The notes beneath the pieces are model-generated. The model searched no databases, had not been told where the DNA came from, and saw only the letters and a list, made by a program, of their open reading frames with translations. The translations under genes and the position numbers were made by a program. A DNA stretch of 21,757 bases, taken from positions 1 through 21,757 of the forward strand of contig JAAYPD010000379.1 of the NCBI GenBank assembly GCA_012520015.1, written 5' to 3'. Numbering within the stretch: position 1 is the first letter of the stretch; every line of letters starts with the position of its first letter. This stretch comes from Methanomicrobiales archaeon (GTDB lineage Archaea; Halobacteriota; Methanomicrobia; Methanomicrobiales; Methanospirillaceae). Of this stretch, positions 5,856-13,555 are shown one piece after another.

Positions 5856-6605
5856 ATGAAAGCACAGGTATTGACACTTACCGGAACTGTGGCGCACGAG
5901 ATTGAACTTCCTCCGGTCTTCAGTTCGGTTTATCGCCCTGATCTCATCAAAAAAGCGGTTATCGCCCAGCAAAGCCGGCGTTATCAGCCACATGGGGCAT
6001 ATGTTTATGCAGGGATCACTGCTTCTGCCGTCGGCTGGGGAAGTGGTCGTGGAGTTTCACATGTTCCACGACTGAAAAACAGCTCCCGCGCCGCAAAAGT
6101 ACCTCAGGCAAAAGGTGGCCGTGAAGCACATCCACCAAAAGTGGAAAAAGTGCTTGTAAGAAGCATAAACCAGAAAGAGAAACGGAAAGCACTCAATTCC
6201 GCGATTGCTGCAACCACGTCCCCGGATCTTGTCCGTTCACGCGGTCATGTGTTCACCGGCTCGCTCCCATTTGTTCTGTCAGATGATTTTGAATCACTGA
6301 AAAAGACGAGAGAAGTAATTGAAGCACTTCGCGCGATCGGTGTTTACGGGGACGTTGAACGTGCGGAAAGATCACATAAGATCCGGGCAGGTCGTGGAAA
6401 GCTCCGCGGTCGAAGATATAAACAGAGAAAGAGCCTTCTCATCGTTACTGGCAATGAGCGACTCATTGCAGCAAAAAACCTTGCCGGAGTGGATGTATGT
6501 CTTGTTGACAACCTGAACGTAGAGCTGCTGGCGCCGGGTACGCATTCAGCCCGTCTTACACTCTGGACCGAAGATGCTGTCAGGAAACTTGGAGGCGGAC
6601 AGTAA
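5856..6605 (+). CDS. rpl4: 50S ribosomal protein L4 (uL4)
   Basis: The 249-residue archaeal L4 reaches into the exit tunnel through its long basic loop. The sequence shows the family start KAQVLTLTGTVAHEIELPPV and the region DLIKKAVIAQQSRRYQPHGA. The glycine/basic tunnel loop is at about 62-95 (GWGSGRGVSHVPRLKNSSRA), and the C-terminal half includes GRGKLRGRRYKQRKS. Its stop overlaps the rpl23 start by one base (TAATG), implying translational coupling. In bacteria L4 represses its own operon; whether it does so here is unknown, but the long leader upstream of rpl3 makes the question relevant. Confidence 0.98.
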   Translation: MKAQVLTLTGTVAHEIELPPVFSSVYRPDLIKKAVIAQQSRRYQPHGAYVYAGITASAVGWGSGRGVSHVPRLKNSSRAAKVPQAKGGREAHPPKVEKVLVRSINQKEKRKALNSAIAATTSPDLVRSRGHVFTGSLPFVLSDDFESLKKTREVIEALRAIGVYGDVERAERSHKIRAGRGKLRGRRYKQRKSLLIVTGNERLIAAKNLAGVDVCLVDNLNVELLAPGTHSARLTLWTEDAVRKLGGGQ

Positions 6606-6853
6606 TGATACTGAAATATCCATATGCAACAGAAAAGGCGAGCATGATTGTCGAGCGTGATGGTCAGATCCAGTTTATTGTTGACAAGAATGCATCCAAG
6701 GCTCAGATAAAAGTCGCCATCGAGAAGATGTTTGACCAGCCGGTTACCCAGGTAAGGACTCTGATGACAAACCGGGGAGAGAAAAAAGCAACGGTCAGTT
6801 TTTCAAACCCTAAGGCTGCTGAAGAGATACTTAGCCGGCTTGGTATCATGTGA
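6605..6853 (+). CDS. rpl23: 50S ribosomal protein L23 (uL23)
   Basis: Small 82-residue archaeal L23, found at the exit of the peptide tunnel, where SRP and other factors dock. YPYATEKASMIVERDGQIQF and the following VDKNASKAQIKVAIEKMF are the conserved rRNA-binding core. The C-terminus KAAEEILSRLGIM is also typical. The ATG shares one base with the rpl4 stop. Confidence 0.97.
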   Translation: MILKYPYATEKASMIVERDGQIQFIVDKNASKAQIKVAIEKMFDQPVTQVRTLMTNRGEKKATVSFSNPKAAEEILSRLGIM

Positions 6854-6861
6854 GGTGCAGC

Positions 6862-7572
6862 ATGGGACATAGAATTATTTCACAAAACCGGGGAAGAGGA
6901 GGTCCGAGATATCGTGCACCTTCACACCGGTATAAAGCAGAGTTAAAACATCTTGGCCAGGCCGGAAAGACCATCAGCTACAAGATAGTCGATATAGAAC
7001 ATGACCCGGCACGTCACACCCCGATTGCCCTTGTAGACGTCCCAGGCGGAGAAAAGACCTACGTCCTGGTCACTGAAGGCATGGGAATTGGAGACATGCT
7101 GACCTGGGGATCTGAAGCAGAGATAAAGAATGGAAATACTCTTCCTCTCCAAGATATCCCAACCGGATCTGCGGTATGTAATATCGAAGCCTGTCCAAAC
7201 GACGGAGGCAAATTTGTCCGTGCAAGCGGTGTTCAGGCAACTGTGACCGATAAGCTTGATGGCCGTGTTGCAGTCCGGATGCCAAGCGGAGCAACAAAAT
7301 GGTTTAATGGCCAGTGTCGTGCAACCATCGGTATTGTTGCCGGCGGAGGCCGCCTTGAAAAGCCGTTTGTCAAGGCTGGTAAGAAGTATCACAAGATAAA
7401 GAATAGTGCAACCAACTGGCCACGTGTCAGAGGTTATGCCATGAATGTCATCGATCATCCGTTCGGTGGTGGAGGACATCAGCATGCAGGCAGGCCAAAG
7501 ACTGTGAGCCGTGGAACCTCTCCAGGCAGAAAAGTCGGGCATATCGCTGCACGGCAGACTGGAAGGAGGTGA
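6862..7572 (+). CDS. rpl2: 50S ribosomal protein L2 (uL2)
   Basis: Primary rRNA-binding protein needed for subunit joining and peptidyl transferase activity. The protein is 236 residues from ATG 6862. That start is chosen because GAGGTG (6852-6857) is a well-spaced ribosome binding site, and because archaeal L2 begins MG(H/K)RIxxQxRGRGG. The longer reading from GTG 6850 would add four residues and swallow the binding site. The universal signature near the C-terminus is present as GYAMNVIDHPFGGGGHQHAG (191-210), with the conserved DHP-x-GGG. A pair of Cys (C106, C111) in the middle is compatible with archaeal L2 sequences. Confidence 0.98.
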   Translation: MGHRIISQNRGRGGPRYRAPSHRYKAELKHLGQAGKTISYKIVDIEHDPARHTPIALVDVPGGEKTYVLVTEGMGIGDMLTWGSEAEIKNGNTLPLQDIPTGSAVCNIEACPNDGGKFVRASGVQATVTDKLDGRVAVRMPSGATKWFNGQCRATIGIVAGGGRLEKPFVKAGKKYHKIKNSATNWPRVRGYAMNVIDHPFGGGGHQHAGRPKTVSRGTSPGRKVGHIAARQTGRR

Positions 7573-7577
7573 ACGGG

Positions 7578-7991
7578 ATGGCAAAAAAAGTACAGAAGAA
7601 ACTGCCACGACGGAAGGAGGAATTTACCTACCATGGCTATAAAATTGATGAACTCCGCGAGATGAATCTTGAGGATCTGCTTCCTGTCATGCCTTCCCGT
7701 GCAAGGCGGAAGGTTCGCCGTGGCTGGACCATAGGCGAAGAGAAGCTCCTTGCTGATGTCCGCAGTAATGCATCGAGAATCAGAACTCACCAGCGTGATA
7801 TGATCATTCTCCCAGAGATGATCGGTCGTGAGCTTGAGATACACAATGGAAAAGAATTTGTCCGCGTTGAACTCCAGCCTGAGTCCGTATTCCATTACCT
7901 TGGTGAGTTTGCATTGACAAGAAGGCGGGTTTCACACGGTTCAGCCGGTATTGGTGCAACCAGGTCGAGTAAGTTCGTTCCGCTGAAGTGA
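7578..7991 (+). CDS. rps19: 30S ribosomal protein S19 (uS19)
   Basis: Head protein of the small subunit, contacting S13 and the A-site region. The 137-residue archaeal form has an N-terminal extension (KKVQKKLPRRKEEFTYHGYK) before the common core. The core contains MPSRARRKVRRG, RTHQRDMIILPEMIGRELEI, HNGKEFVRV and the C-terminal FALTRRRVSHGSAGIGATRS. ATG 7578 is preferred over GTG 7569 because AGGAGGTGA (7564-7572) is a strong ribosome binding site five bases before it. Confidence 0.97.
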   Translation: MAKKVQKKLPRRKEEFTYHGYKIDELREMNLEDLLPVMPSRARRKVRRGWTIGEEKLLADVRSNASRIRTHQRDMIILPEMIGRELEIHNGKEFVRVELQPESVFHYLGEFALTRRRVSHGSAGIGATRSSKFVPLK

Positions 7992-7997
7992 TGAAAT

Positions 7998-8462
7998 ATG
8001 GCGAAATTTGATTATTCAAACCAGCTGACCGGGAAAGACATCGCCCGGGGACGCGTGAACGAAGCTCCGATCTCCCCGAAGCATGCAATTGAGATTGCAG
8101 GCTTTATCAGGGGTATGAAGCTTGACGATGCGGCAGCATATCTTAAGGATGTTGTTGCCCTGCAAAAACCGATCCCATTCAAGCGGTTCAACCGGAATGT
8201 TCCTCACCGGAAAGGCCTTGCTGGCTGGGACGCCGGCAGGTACCCGCAGAAAGCAAGCCGGGTTTATCTCCGGCTGCTGAATAACGTCCGCAAAAATGCA
8301 GAATATAATGGACTTGAAGGGGATCAGCTCCGGATCGTTCACGTTTCCGCAAACCGTGGTATAAGACGAAGGAGTTTTATGCCTCGTGCAATGGGACGTG
8401 CAACTCCAAAAGATCGCCAGACGGTGAACATTGAGCTTATCGTCCGCGAGCAGGAGGCCTGA
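7998..8462 (+). CDS. rpl22: 50S ribosomal protein L22 (uL22)
   Basis: Exit-tunnel protein, 154 residues, the usual archaeal/eukaryotic length. The conserved start region includes GKDIARGRVNEAPISPKHAI. The beta-hairpin that lines the tunnel corresponds to GRYPQKASRVYLRLLNNVRK through NRGIRRRSFMPRAMGRATPK. The gene starts six bases after rps19 and ends four bases before the rps3 start. Confidence 0.97.
   Translation: MAKFDYSNQLTGKDIARGRVNEAPISPKHAIEIAGFIRGMKLDDAAAYLKDVVALQKPIPFKRFNRNVPHRKGLAGWDAGRYPQKASRVYLRLLNNVRKNAEYNGLEGDQLRIVHVSANRGIRRRSFMPRAMGRATPKDRQTVNIELIVREQEA
8452..8457 (+). promoter_or_regulatory. Shine-Dalgarno sequence that decides the rps3 start
   Basis: AGGAGG inside the last codons of rpl22 is nine bases before GTG 8467. 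This supports GTG 8467 as the rps3 start rather than the upstream in-frame codon at 8431. Confidence 0.65.
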
Positions 8463-8466
8463 TATT

Positions 8467-9183
8467 GTGGCAGTAGAACGTAAATTTGTTTCAGAAGGTG
8501 TCAGAAAAGTCCGTGTCGAGAGACATCTTGGTCATGAACTGAAACGTGCAGGATATGGTGGCATGGACCTTATCCGGACTCCTCTTGGAACCCAGGTGAC
8601 GATCTTCGCTGAGAAGCCGGGTATTGTCATCGGAAAGGGAGGAAAGGTTGTCAGAACCCTGACACAGGATCTTGCAACCACATATGGTGTTGAATCTCCC
8701 CAGATTGAGGTTCAGCAGGTTGACAATCCAAACCTGAATGCACAGATAATGGCAGAACGGCTTGCCAGTGCACTTGAACGTGGCTGGTACTTCAGGAAAG
8801 CAGGCTCTTCAACGATCCGGCGGATCATGGAATCAGGGGCCCTTGGCTGTGAGGTTGTCATATCCGGAAAGCTTACCGGGGCCCGTGGCCGTGTTCAGAA
8901 ATTCACCGAAGGGTACATCAAGCACTCTGGTGATCCGGTGAACACCCTGGTTGAGAAGGGCTACGCAGTTGCAGTCAAGAAACTGGGTGTCATTGGTGTT
9001 CAGGTCCGTCTCATTCCGCCAGGTGCCCTGCTTCCAGATCATTTCGAGGTAACCGCAGAGGTGACCAAAAAACAACGGAACATGGCACATATCACCAGGA
9101 TCTCCGACAATGATGAGGAGGAAATTCCGGACTTTGAAGATTTTGCCCACGATGATCAGGAAGAATTCATGGAGGAAGAGTGA
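8467..9183 (+). CDS. rps3: 30S ribosomal protein S3 (uS3)
   Basis: Protein at the mRNA entry channel. From GTG 8467 it is 238 residues and begins AVERKFVSEGVRKVRVERHL as archaeal S3 does. The KH domain is plain, with its nucleic-acid loop in GIVIGKGGK (52-60). The S3 C-terminal domain follows, with ISGKLTGARGRVQKF and GVIGVQVRLIPPGALLPDHF. The last 25 residues or so form a strongly acidic tail (Asp/Glu runs such as DNDEEE and DDQEEFMEEE). Such tails occur in some archaeal S3 proteins but are notable next to a basic core. rpl29 begins immediately after the stop. Confidence 0.97.
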   Translation: MAVERKFVSEGVRKVRVERHLGHELKRAGYGGMDLIRTPLGTQVTIFAEKPGIVIGKGGKVVRTLTQDLATTYGVESPQIEVQQVDNPNLNAQIMAERLASALERGWYFRKAGSSTIRRIMESGALGCEVVISGKLTGARGRVQKFTEGYIKHSGDPVNTLVEKGYAVAVKKLGVIGVQVRLIPPGALLPDHFEVTAEVTKKQRNMAHITRISDNDEEEIPDFEDFAHDDQEEFMEEE

Positions 9184-9387
9184 ATGGCAATATTCCGAGC
9201 AAGGGATGTTTCACAGCTCTCTGACGTGGAACTGGTTGAACAGGTTGACAAACTCCGGATGGAGCTTATCCAGTACCATGGAAAGGTCAGCGCCGGAGGT
9301 TCTACGGAAAACGCAGGTCGGATTCGTGAAATCCGCCGAACAATTGCCCGGATGAAAACCGAGCAGAACCGCAGAAAGCAGGCATGA
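9184..9387 (+). CDS. rpl29: 50S ribosomal protein L29 (uL29)
   Basis: 67-residue helical hairpin protein beside the tunnel exit. The sequence shows the family pattern: an N-terminal MAIFRARDVSQLSDVELVEQ, a second helix with KLRMELIQYHGKVSAGGS, and the C-terminal EIRRTIARMKTEQNRRKQA. It starts directly after the rps3 stop, and its own end overlaps the rnp1 start by four bases (ATGA). Confidence 0.96.
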   Translation: MAIFRARDVSQLSDVELVEQVDKLRMELIQYHGKVSAGGSTENAGRIREIRRTIARMKTEQNRRKQA

Positions 9388-9659
9388 TCACCCGGCAGAA
9401 CATCCTCCGGCATGAACTGACCGGGCTGGATGTCAGGGTGGAACAAGCACAAAACCATAGCCTGAACGGGATAACCGGCCTGGTTGTTCTTGAGACCAGG
9501 AACATGATCTTCATCAGGACCCGGGTCGGGATAAAAAAGGTGGCAAAAAAAGGAGTAATCTTCCGGTTCACCCTCCCTTCAGGAAAACGCGTGGATGTAA
9601 CCGGGACGGTACTTGTTATGGCACCGGAAAAACGCATCAACATGCGAATAAAGAGATAG
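9384..9659 (+). CDS. rnp1: ribonuclease P protein component 1 (Rpp29/Pop4)
   Basis: Archaeal RNase P subunit that works with Rpp21 on the specificity domain of RNase P RNA in tRNA 5' maturation. The 91-residue protein has the Sm-like beta-barrel pattern of Rpp29: ELTGLDVRVEQAQNHSLNGI, then GLVVLETRNMIFIRT, then KKGVIFRFTLPSGKRVDV and a basic end. Its place between rpl29 and rps17 is conserved in euryarchaea. The four-base overlap with rpl29 suggests coupled translation, so RNase P supply is tied to ribosome production. Confidence 0.94.
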   Translation: MITRQNILRHELTGLDVRVEQAQNHSLNGITGLVVLETRNMIFIRTRVGIKKVAKKGVIFRFTLPSGKRVDVTGTVLVMAPEKRINMRIKR

Positions 9660-9668
9660 AGGCTCATA

Positions 9669-9995
9669 ATGGCAAGAAATATCGGATTAAACGTCCCAAT
9701 CCCAGAAAAGGATTGTGATGACGTAAACTGCCCGTTTCACGGCACCTTGCCGGTGCGCGGCCAGGTGATCACCGGCAAGGTCGTGAGCGATAAAATGACA
9801 GGATCGGTCGTAGTTCAGCGGGACTACCTCCACTTTGTCAGAAAATATCAGCGATACGAGAAACGGAGTTCAAAAATCCATGCACACAATCCCCCATGCC
9901 TGTATGCAAGGGTTGGTGACATGGTAAGCATAGCAGAGTGCAGACCGCTCTCAAAGACGAAAACTTACGTTGTTGTTGAGGTGAACCGGGCATGA
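9669..9995 (+). CDS. rps17: 30S ribosomal protein S17 (uS17)
   Basis: Primary 16S rRNA-binding OB-fold protein, 108 residues. Archaeal features are the N-terminal NIGLNVPIPEKDCDDVNCPF with its Cys pair, followed by VRGQVITGKVVSDKMTGSVV. The RNA-binding loop is KYQRYEKRSSKIHAHNPPC, and the end is IAECRPLSKTKTYVVVE. It overlaps rpl14 by four bases (ATGA). Confidence 0.97.
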   Translation: MARNIGLNVPIPEKDCDDVNCPFHGTLPVRGQVITGKVVSDKMTGSVVVQRDYLHFVRKYQRYEKRSSKIHAHNPPCLYARVGDMVSIAECRPLSKTKTYVVVEVNRA

Positions 9996-10390
9996 AGGGT
10001 CTTGGGATAAAAGTCCCCCGCTCAATCAGTACTGGAACCAAGCTCATTTGTGCAGACAATACTGGGGCACGAGTTGTACAGGTTGTATCAGTATTTGGAT
10101 ACCATGGTGTCCGTCGTCGACAGCCCAAGCTTGGTCTTGCGGATGTTGCCACTGTATCAGTAAAGAAGGGAACCCCTGACATGCGGAGAAAACTCATCCG
10201 TGCCGTCGTTATCCGTCAGAAGAAAGAGATCAAGCGCCCAAGTGGCCTTCGTCTGTCTTTTGAGGATAATGCAGTCGTTGTCGTGGATGACAGGAACGAG
10301 CCAAGAGGAACAGAGATCAAAGGACCGGTAGCCCGTGAAGTTGCAATCAGATACCCCAGGATCGGTTCAATGGCTACCATAATCGTGTGA
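9992..10390 (+). CDS. rpl14: 50S ribosomal protein L14 (uL14)
   Basis: Five-stranded barrel protein at the subunit interface, 132 residues as usual in archaea. The L14 signature is clear: STGTKLICADNTGARVVQVV near the N-terminus, and AVVIRQKKEIKRPSGLRLSF followed by FEDNAVVVVDDRNEPRGTEI. The C-terminus ends in IGSMATIIV. Confidence 0.98.
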   Translation: MKGLGIKVPRSISTGTKLICADNTGARVVQVVSVFGYHGVRRRQPKLGLADVATVSVKKGTPDMRRKLIRAVVIRQKKEIKRPSGLRLSFEDNAVVVVDDRNEPRGTEIKGPVAREVAIRYPRIGSMATIIV

Positions 10391-10400
10391 GGACAGGCTC

Positions 10401-10763
10401 ATGGTACGAGTAATAAGCAGTCAGCCCAGGAAACAGAGAAAAGCCCGTTACAATGCTCCGCATCACATGCGTGGCTCACTTCTGCATGCACCCCTGTCCA
10501 GGGAGTTGCGAGAAAGGTATAAGCGCCGGAGCATCCGGGTTATCAAGGGCGACAAGGTAAAGGTTCTTCGTGGAGAACATACCGGAACAGAAGGAAGAGT
10601 GGATAATGTCAACACCAAGAGCCTGAAAATTGTCATTGACGGGGTATCTGTCAAAAAAGCTGATGGCTCTGAAGTTCCCCGTCCGGTTGATCCATCCAAC
10701 GTGGTAATTATCGAGCTGAACCTGGAAGACAAGTTACGTGAACAAAAACTGGGCGGTGAATAA
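10401..10763 (+). CDS. rpl24: 50S ribosomal protein L24 (uL24)
   Basis: Early assembly protein, 120 residues. The basic N-terminus has the archaeal/eukaryotic motif PRKQRKARYNAPHHMRGSLL and LSRELRERYKRRSIRV. The KOW element is at about 46-70 (RVIKGDKVKVLRGEHTGTEG). The C-terminus has the common PRPVDPSNVVIIELNLEDK strand. Confidence 0.97.
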   Translation: MVRVISSQPRKQRKARYNAPHHMRGSLLHAPLSRELRERYKRRSIRVIKGDKVKVLRGEHTGTEGRVDNVNTKSLKIVIDGVSVKKADGSEVPRPVDPSNVVIIELNLEDKLREQKLGGE

Positions 10764-10765
10764 AT

Positions 10766-11491
10766 ATGGGACATCACCTCAAGCGGGTAGTATCACCAAA
10801 ATCATGGGGAATCTCACGAAAAACAGAAAAGTTCGTTACTAAGACCTCCCCTGGTCCGCATAATAAAAATGCACTTCCGATTGTTGTCTGGGCACGTGAC
10901 CAGATGGGCATAGTCCGCAACCTGAAGGAAGCAAAGCAGGTTCTTCGTCAACGTGATATCATCGTAAACGGAAGACCAGTCCGGCACCCGGACATGGGGA
11001 TCGGTATCTTTGATATCGTATCAATTCCAAGAAGCGGAAAACATTACAGGATCCTTCGTGACAAGAAAGGGCGCCACATCACCATTCCTATCGATGAAGA
11101 AGCGGCATCTTCACGTCTTGTTAAGATTACTAACAAGACCCTTGTGAAAGGAGGCAGGATTCAGCTGAACCTTCGTGATGGATCAAATGTACTGACCGAT
11201 AAGCAGTACAAACCCGGTGATTCAATTGTCCTCTCCCTAAAGGAAGGGCAGAAGAATGAGATCATTGACCACTTCCCGTTCCAGGCAGGAAACATGGCAA
11301 TGATCATCGGTGGAAAGCACTCAGGCATTGTCGGAAGAGTTATTGAACGGATTGCAGTTCCAGGCAGCCTTTCAAACCGGGTCATCCTTAAGAATGAGCT
11401 GACTGACGAGTCCTTTGAGACAATCGATGAGTACGTCGTGATGGTAGGCCGTGAATCACCTGCAATTGAGCATTGGGGGATTGAAGAATGA
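10766..11491 (+). CDS. rps4e: 30S ribosomal protein S4e (eS4)
   Basis: Archaeal/eukaryotic small-subunit protein absent from bacteria, 241 residues. The N-terminal GHHLKRVVSPKSWGI is diagnostic. An S4-type RNA-binding domain covers about 42-100 (LKEAKQVLRQRDIIVNGRPV), and a KOW element lies at about 175-200 (AMIIGGKHSGIVGRVIERI). The start is two bases after rpl24, and the end overlaps rpl5 by four bases. Confidence 0.98.
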   Translation: MGHHLKRVVSPKSWGISRKTEKFVTKTSPGPHNKNALPIVVWARDQMGIVRNLKEAKQVLRQRDIIVNGRPVRHPDMGIGIFDIVSIPRSGKHYRILRDKKGRHITIPIDEEAASSRLVKITNKTLVKGGRIQLNLRDGSNVLTDKQYKPGDSIVLSLKEGQKNEIIDHFPFQAGNMAMIIGGKHSGIVGRVIERIAVPGSLSNRVILKNELTDESFETIDEYVVMVGRESPAIEHWGIEE

Positions 11492-11994
11492 ACCCAAACC
11501 GTTCAGTGTCTGTTGACAAGGTTGTTGTCCACATGGGCGTAGGCGAAGCGGGCGATAAGCTGGTCAATGCCGAGCAGATCATCACCGAGATTACAGGAAA
11601 TACTCCTGTCAGGAGTGTTGCAAAACAGACTCTTCCGGCATTTGGTATCCGGAAGGGTGCACCAATGAGCTGCAGGGTTACTCTTCGGGGGAATACTGCA
11701 GAAAAGTTTCTCGAATCTTCGTTTAAGATCGTTGAAAATAAGATAAATTCCCGCGCGTTTGACAAAGAAGGCAACTTTTCCTTTGGTATTGAAGAACACA
11801 CCGATTACCCTGGGCAGAGTTATGATCCAAAGATCGGCATCTATGGCCTTGACGTAACCGTTGTTCTCAGGCGAAATGGTGCCCGTATTGCAAAACGACA
11901 CATCCAGCAGAAGAAGCTTCCATTAAAACAGAGAGTTACTGTTGATGATGCGAAGTCCTTCCTCAGGGATCGTTATAATGTGGAGGTACAGTAA
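11488..11994 (+). CDS. rpl5: 50S ribosomal protein L5 (uL5)
   Basis: 5S rRNA-binding protein of the central protuberance, working with L18 from the same operon. The 168-residue sequence contains VDKVVVHMGVGEAGDKLVNA, GNTPVRSVAKQTLPAFGIRK, GAPMSCRVTLRG, FSFGIEEHTDYPGQSYDPKI and the GLDVTVVLRR strand, all typical for archaeal L5. ATGA overlap with rps4e; the stop shares one base with the rps14 start. Confidence 0.97.
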   Translation: MNPNRSVSVDKVVVHMGVGEAGDKLVNAEQIITEITGNTPVRSVAKQTLPAFGIRKGAPMSCRVTLRGNTAEKFLESSFKIVENKINSRAFDKEGNFSFGIEEHTDYPGQSYDPKIGIYGLDVTVVLRRNGARIAKRHIQQKKLPLKQRVTVDDAKSFLRDRYNVEVQ

Positions 11995-12164
11995 TGGCCA
12001 ATAATAAGGCTGGGAAAGAGCGAACCAAGGTATTTGGGCGCGGCTCTCACGAATGTCTGCTTTGCGGCCGGAAACAGGGAATTGTCCGCAGGTACAATAT
12101 CTTCTTCTGCAGACAGTGTTTCCGCGAATGGGCACCGAAAATGGGCTTTAAAAAACTGAACTGA
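11994..12164 (+). CDS. rps14: 30S ribosomal protein S14, zinc-binding type (uS14)
   Basis: Short 56-residue gene, easily missed by ORF length cut-offs. It encodes ANNKAGKERTKVFGRGSHE, then a zinc ribbon with C21-x2-C24 and C39-x2-C42, ending KMGFKKLN. This is the C+ form of S14 normal in archaea, bound in the head of the small subunit. The ATG at 11994 overlaps the rpl5 stop by one base (TAATG), with GGAGG (11982-11986) as ribosome binding site. rps8 begins 10 bases after the stop. Confidence 0.96.
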   Translation: MANNKAGKERTKVFGRGSHECLLCGRKQGIVRRYNIFFCRQCFREWAPKMGFKKLN

Positions 12165-12174
12165 GGGGAGAAGC

Positions 12175-12567
12175 ATGGCAAGACAGAATACAGTGGCGGA
12201 TGCTATGAGCACACTTAAGAATGCCTCTGACACAGGACGGTCAGAATGCATAGTCCAGCCAGCAGGCAGGCTGATTGGTGAGCTCCTCCGCATAATGAAA
12301 GAAGCCGGATATATTATGGAATATACCCGGATTGAAGATGGACGCGGTGGCCAGTTCAAGGTGATTATGTCAGGTTTGATCAACAAATGTGGCTGTATCT
12401 CTCCCCGCTATTCAGTCTCCCTTGATGAGATGGAATACTGGGAACAACTGTTCCTCCCGTCCAAGAATATTGGGATGCTCATGATCTCCACATCAAAAGG
12501 GGTCATGGGCCATCATGACGCCCGCCGGAACGGAGTCGGCGGTGAACTGCTTGGATACGTATACTGA
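12175..12567 (+). CDS. rps8: 30S ribosomal protein S8 (uS8)
   Basis: Central 16S rRNA-binding protein, 130 residues, the standard archaeal length. The N-terminal domain has ADAMSTLKNASDTGRSECIV and LIGELLRIMKEAGYIMEYT. The C-terminal domain has the universal end pattern ISTSKGVMGHHDARRNGVGG followed by ELLGYVY. GGGGAG (12165-12170) is its ribosome binding site. Confidence 0.97.
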   Translation: MARQNTVADAMSTLKNASDTGRSECIVQPAGRLIGELLRIMKEAGYIMEYTRIEDGRGGQFKVIMSGLINKCGCISPRYSVSLDEMEYWEQLFLPSKNIGMLMISTSKGVMGHHDARRNGVGGELLGYVY

Positions 12568-12575
12568 GGGAGAGA

Positions 12576-13106
12576 ATGACTGTTGAAAGAGTAGTATCTG
12601 TCCCCTCTGGAGTATCTGTCACGATGGACGGGACGGTTCTGAATGTGAAAGGCCCGAAAGGAGATCTTCAGCGTGACATGTGGTTTCCGGGCATTGACAT
12701 AAGCATCGGTTCCGGGGAAGTCAGGTTTAAGACAGAATCAGAAAAAAAGGCGGTCACCTCGATGGTAGGAACCCTTGCAAGTCACTGTTCCAACATGTGC
12801 ACTGGTGTTGCAAAGGGATACCTGTATAGCATGAAAGTGGTATATAGTCACTTTCCAATTCAGATCAAGGTGATTGGAGAAACCCTTGAGATTGTTAACT
12901 TCCTTGGAGAGAAACACCCAAGATATGCACGTATTCTTCCTGGAACCACAGTTAAGGTCGGAAGCGACGAGGTTACTGTCACTGGCATCAACAAGGAGTT
13001 TGTTGGTTCCACAGCAGCAAATATCGAGCGTGCAACCCGTATCAGGAACCGGGACCCGCGAGTATTCCAGGACGGTATTTACATAGTCACAAGGGGTGAG
13101 CAGTAA
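12576..13106 (+). CDS. rpl6: 50S ribosomal protein L6 (uL6)
   Basis: Protein beside the factor-binding region of the large subunit, 176 residues made of two similar domains. Recognisable blocks are VSVPSGVSVTMDGTVLNVKG in domain one, followed by CTGVAKGYLYSMKVVYSHFP. In domain two they are GEKHPRYARILPGTTV, GINKEFVGSTAANIERATRI and RNRDPRVFQDGIYIV. It overlaps rpl32e by one base. Confidence 0.97.
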   Translation: MTVERVVSVPSGVSVTMDGTVLNVKGPKGDLQRDMWFPGIDISIGSGEVRFKTESEKKAVTSMVGTLASHCSNMCTGVAKGYLYSMKVVYSHFPIQIKVIGETLEIVNFLGEKHPRYARILPGTTVKVGSDEVTVTGINKEFVGSTAANIERATRIRNRDPRVFQDGIYIVTRGEQ

Positions 13107-13555
13107 TGGCCGATGAGATCCGCCGGCTGTTAAAAGTCCGGAAATCAAAAGATGCGCGTTTCAAGCGCGAGGGCGTTGACAAGAAGGACCGGATCAAGGA
13201 CTCCTGGAGACGCCCGCGTGGTCTTCACAGCAAGCAGCGCAGACAGCGAAAAGCAAAGGGACCACTCCCAACCCCCGGGTATGGAAGTCCGCTTGCAGTC
13301 AGGGGCATGCATCCCTGTGGCCTCAGAGAAGTCCGGGTATTTAACCTGAATGACCTCGAAGGAGTTGATCCAGCCACGCATGCCATCCGAATAGCTGCAA
13401 CAGTTGGACGCAAAAAACGTGAAGTAATGCAGAATAAAGCAGCAGAACTGAATATCCGTATTCTGAACTGGAAAGATGCAACACATCCGGGACAGAAGAA
13501 AGCTTCTGCTGAAGTGGTTGCAGCCGAAGAGGATCATAACGAGGAGGAAGAGTAA
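13106..13555 (+). CDS. rpl32e: 50S ribosomal protein L32e (eL32)
   Basis: Archaeal/eukaryotic large-subunit protein, 149 residues. The family core is evident: FKREGVDKKDRIKDSWRRPR followed by GLHSKQRRQRKAKGPLPTPG, YGSPLAVRGMHPCGLREVRV and ATHAIRIAATVGRKKREVMQ. The last 15 residues or so are acidic (AEEDHNEEEE), a second acidic tail in this operon after that of S3. The stop is directly followed by the rpl19e ATG. Confidence 0.96.
   Translation: MADEIRRLLKVRKSKDARFKREGVDKKDRIKDSWRRPRGLHSKQRRQRKAKGPLPTPGYGSPLAVRGMHPCGLREVRVFNLNDLEGVDPATHAIRIAATVGRKKREVMQNKAAELNIRILNWKDATHPGQKKASAEVVAAEEDHNEEEE

Noticed and set aside
6943..7608. 221-codon antisense frame over rpl2
   Set aside because: Lies entirely opposite the highly conserved rpl2 gene; no sign of independent coding.
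9384..9384. Possible missing SUI1/eIF1 gene between rpl29 and rnp1, present in some euryarchaea
   Set aside because: The four-base overlap shows the two genes are simply adjacent; several lineages share this arrangement, so it is not a deletion scar.
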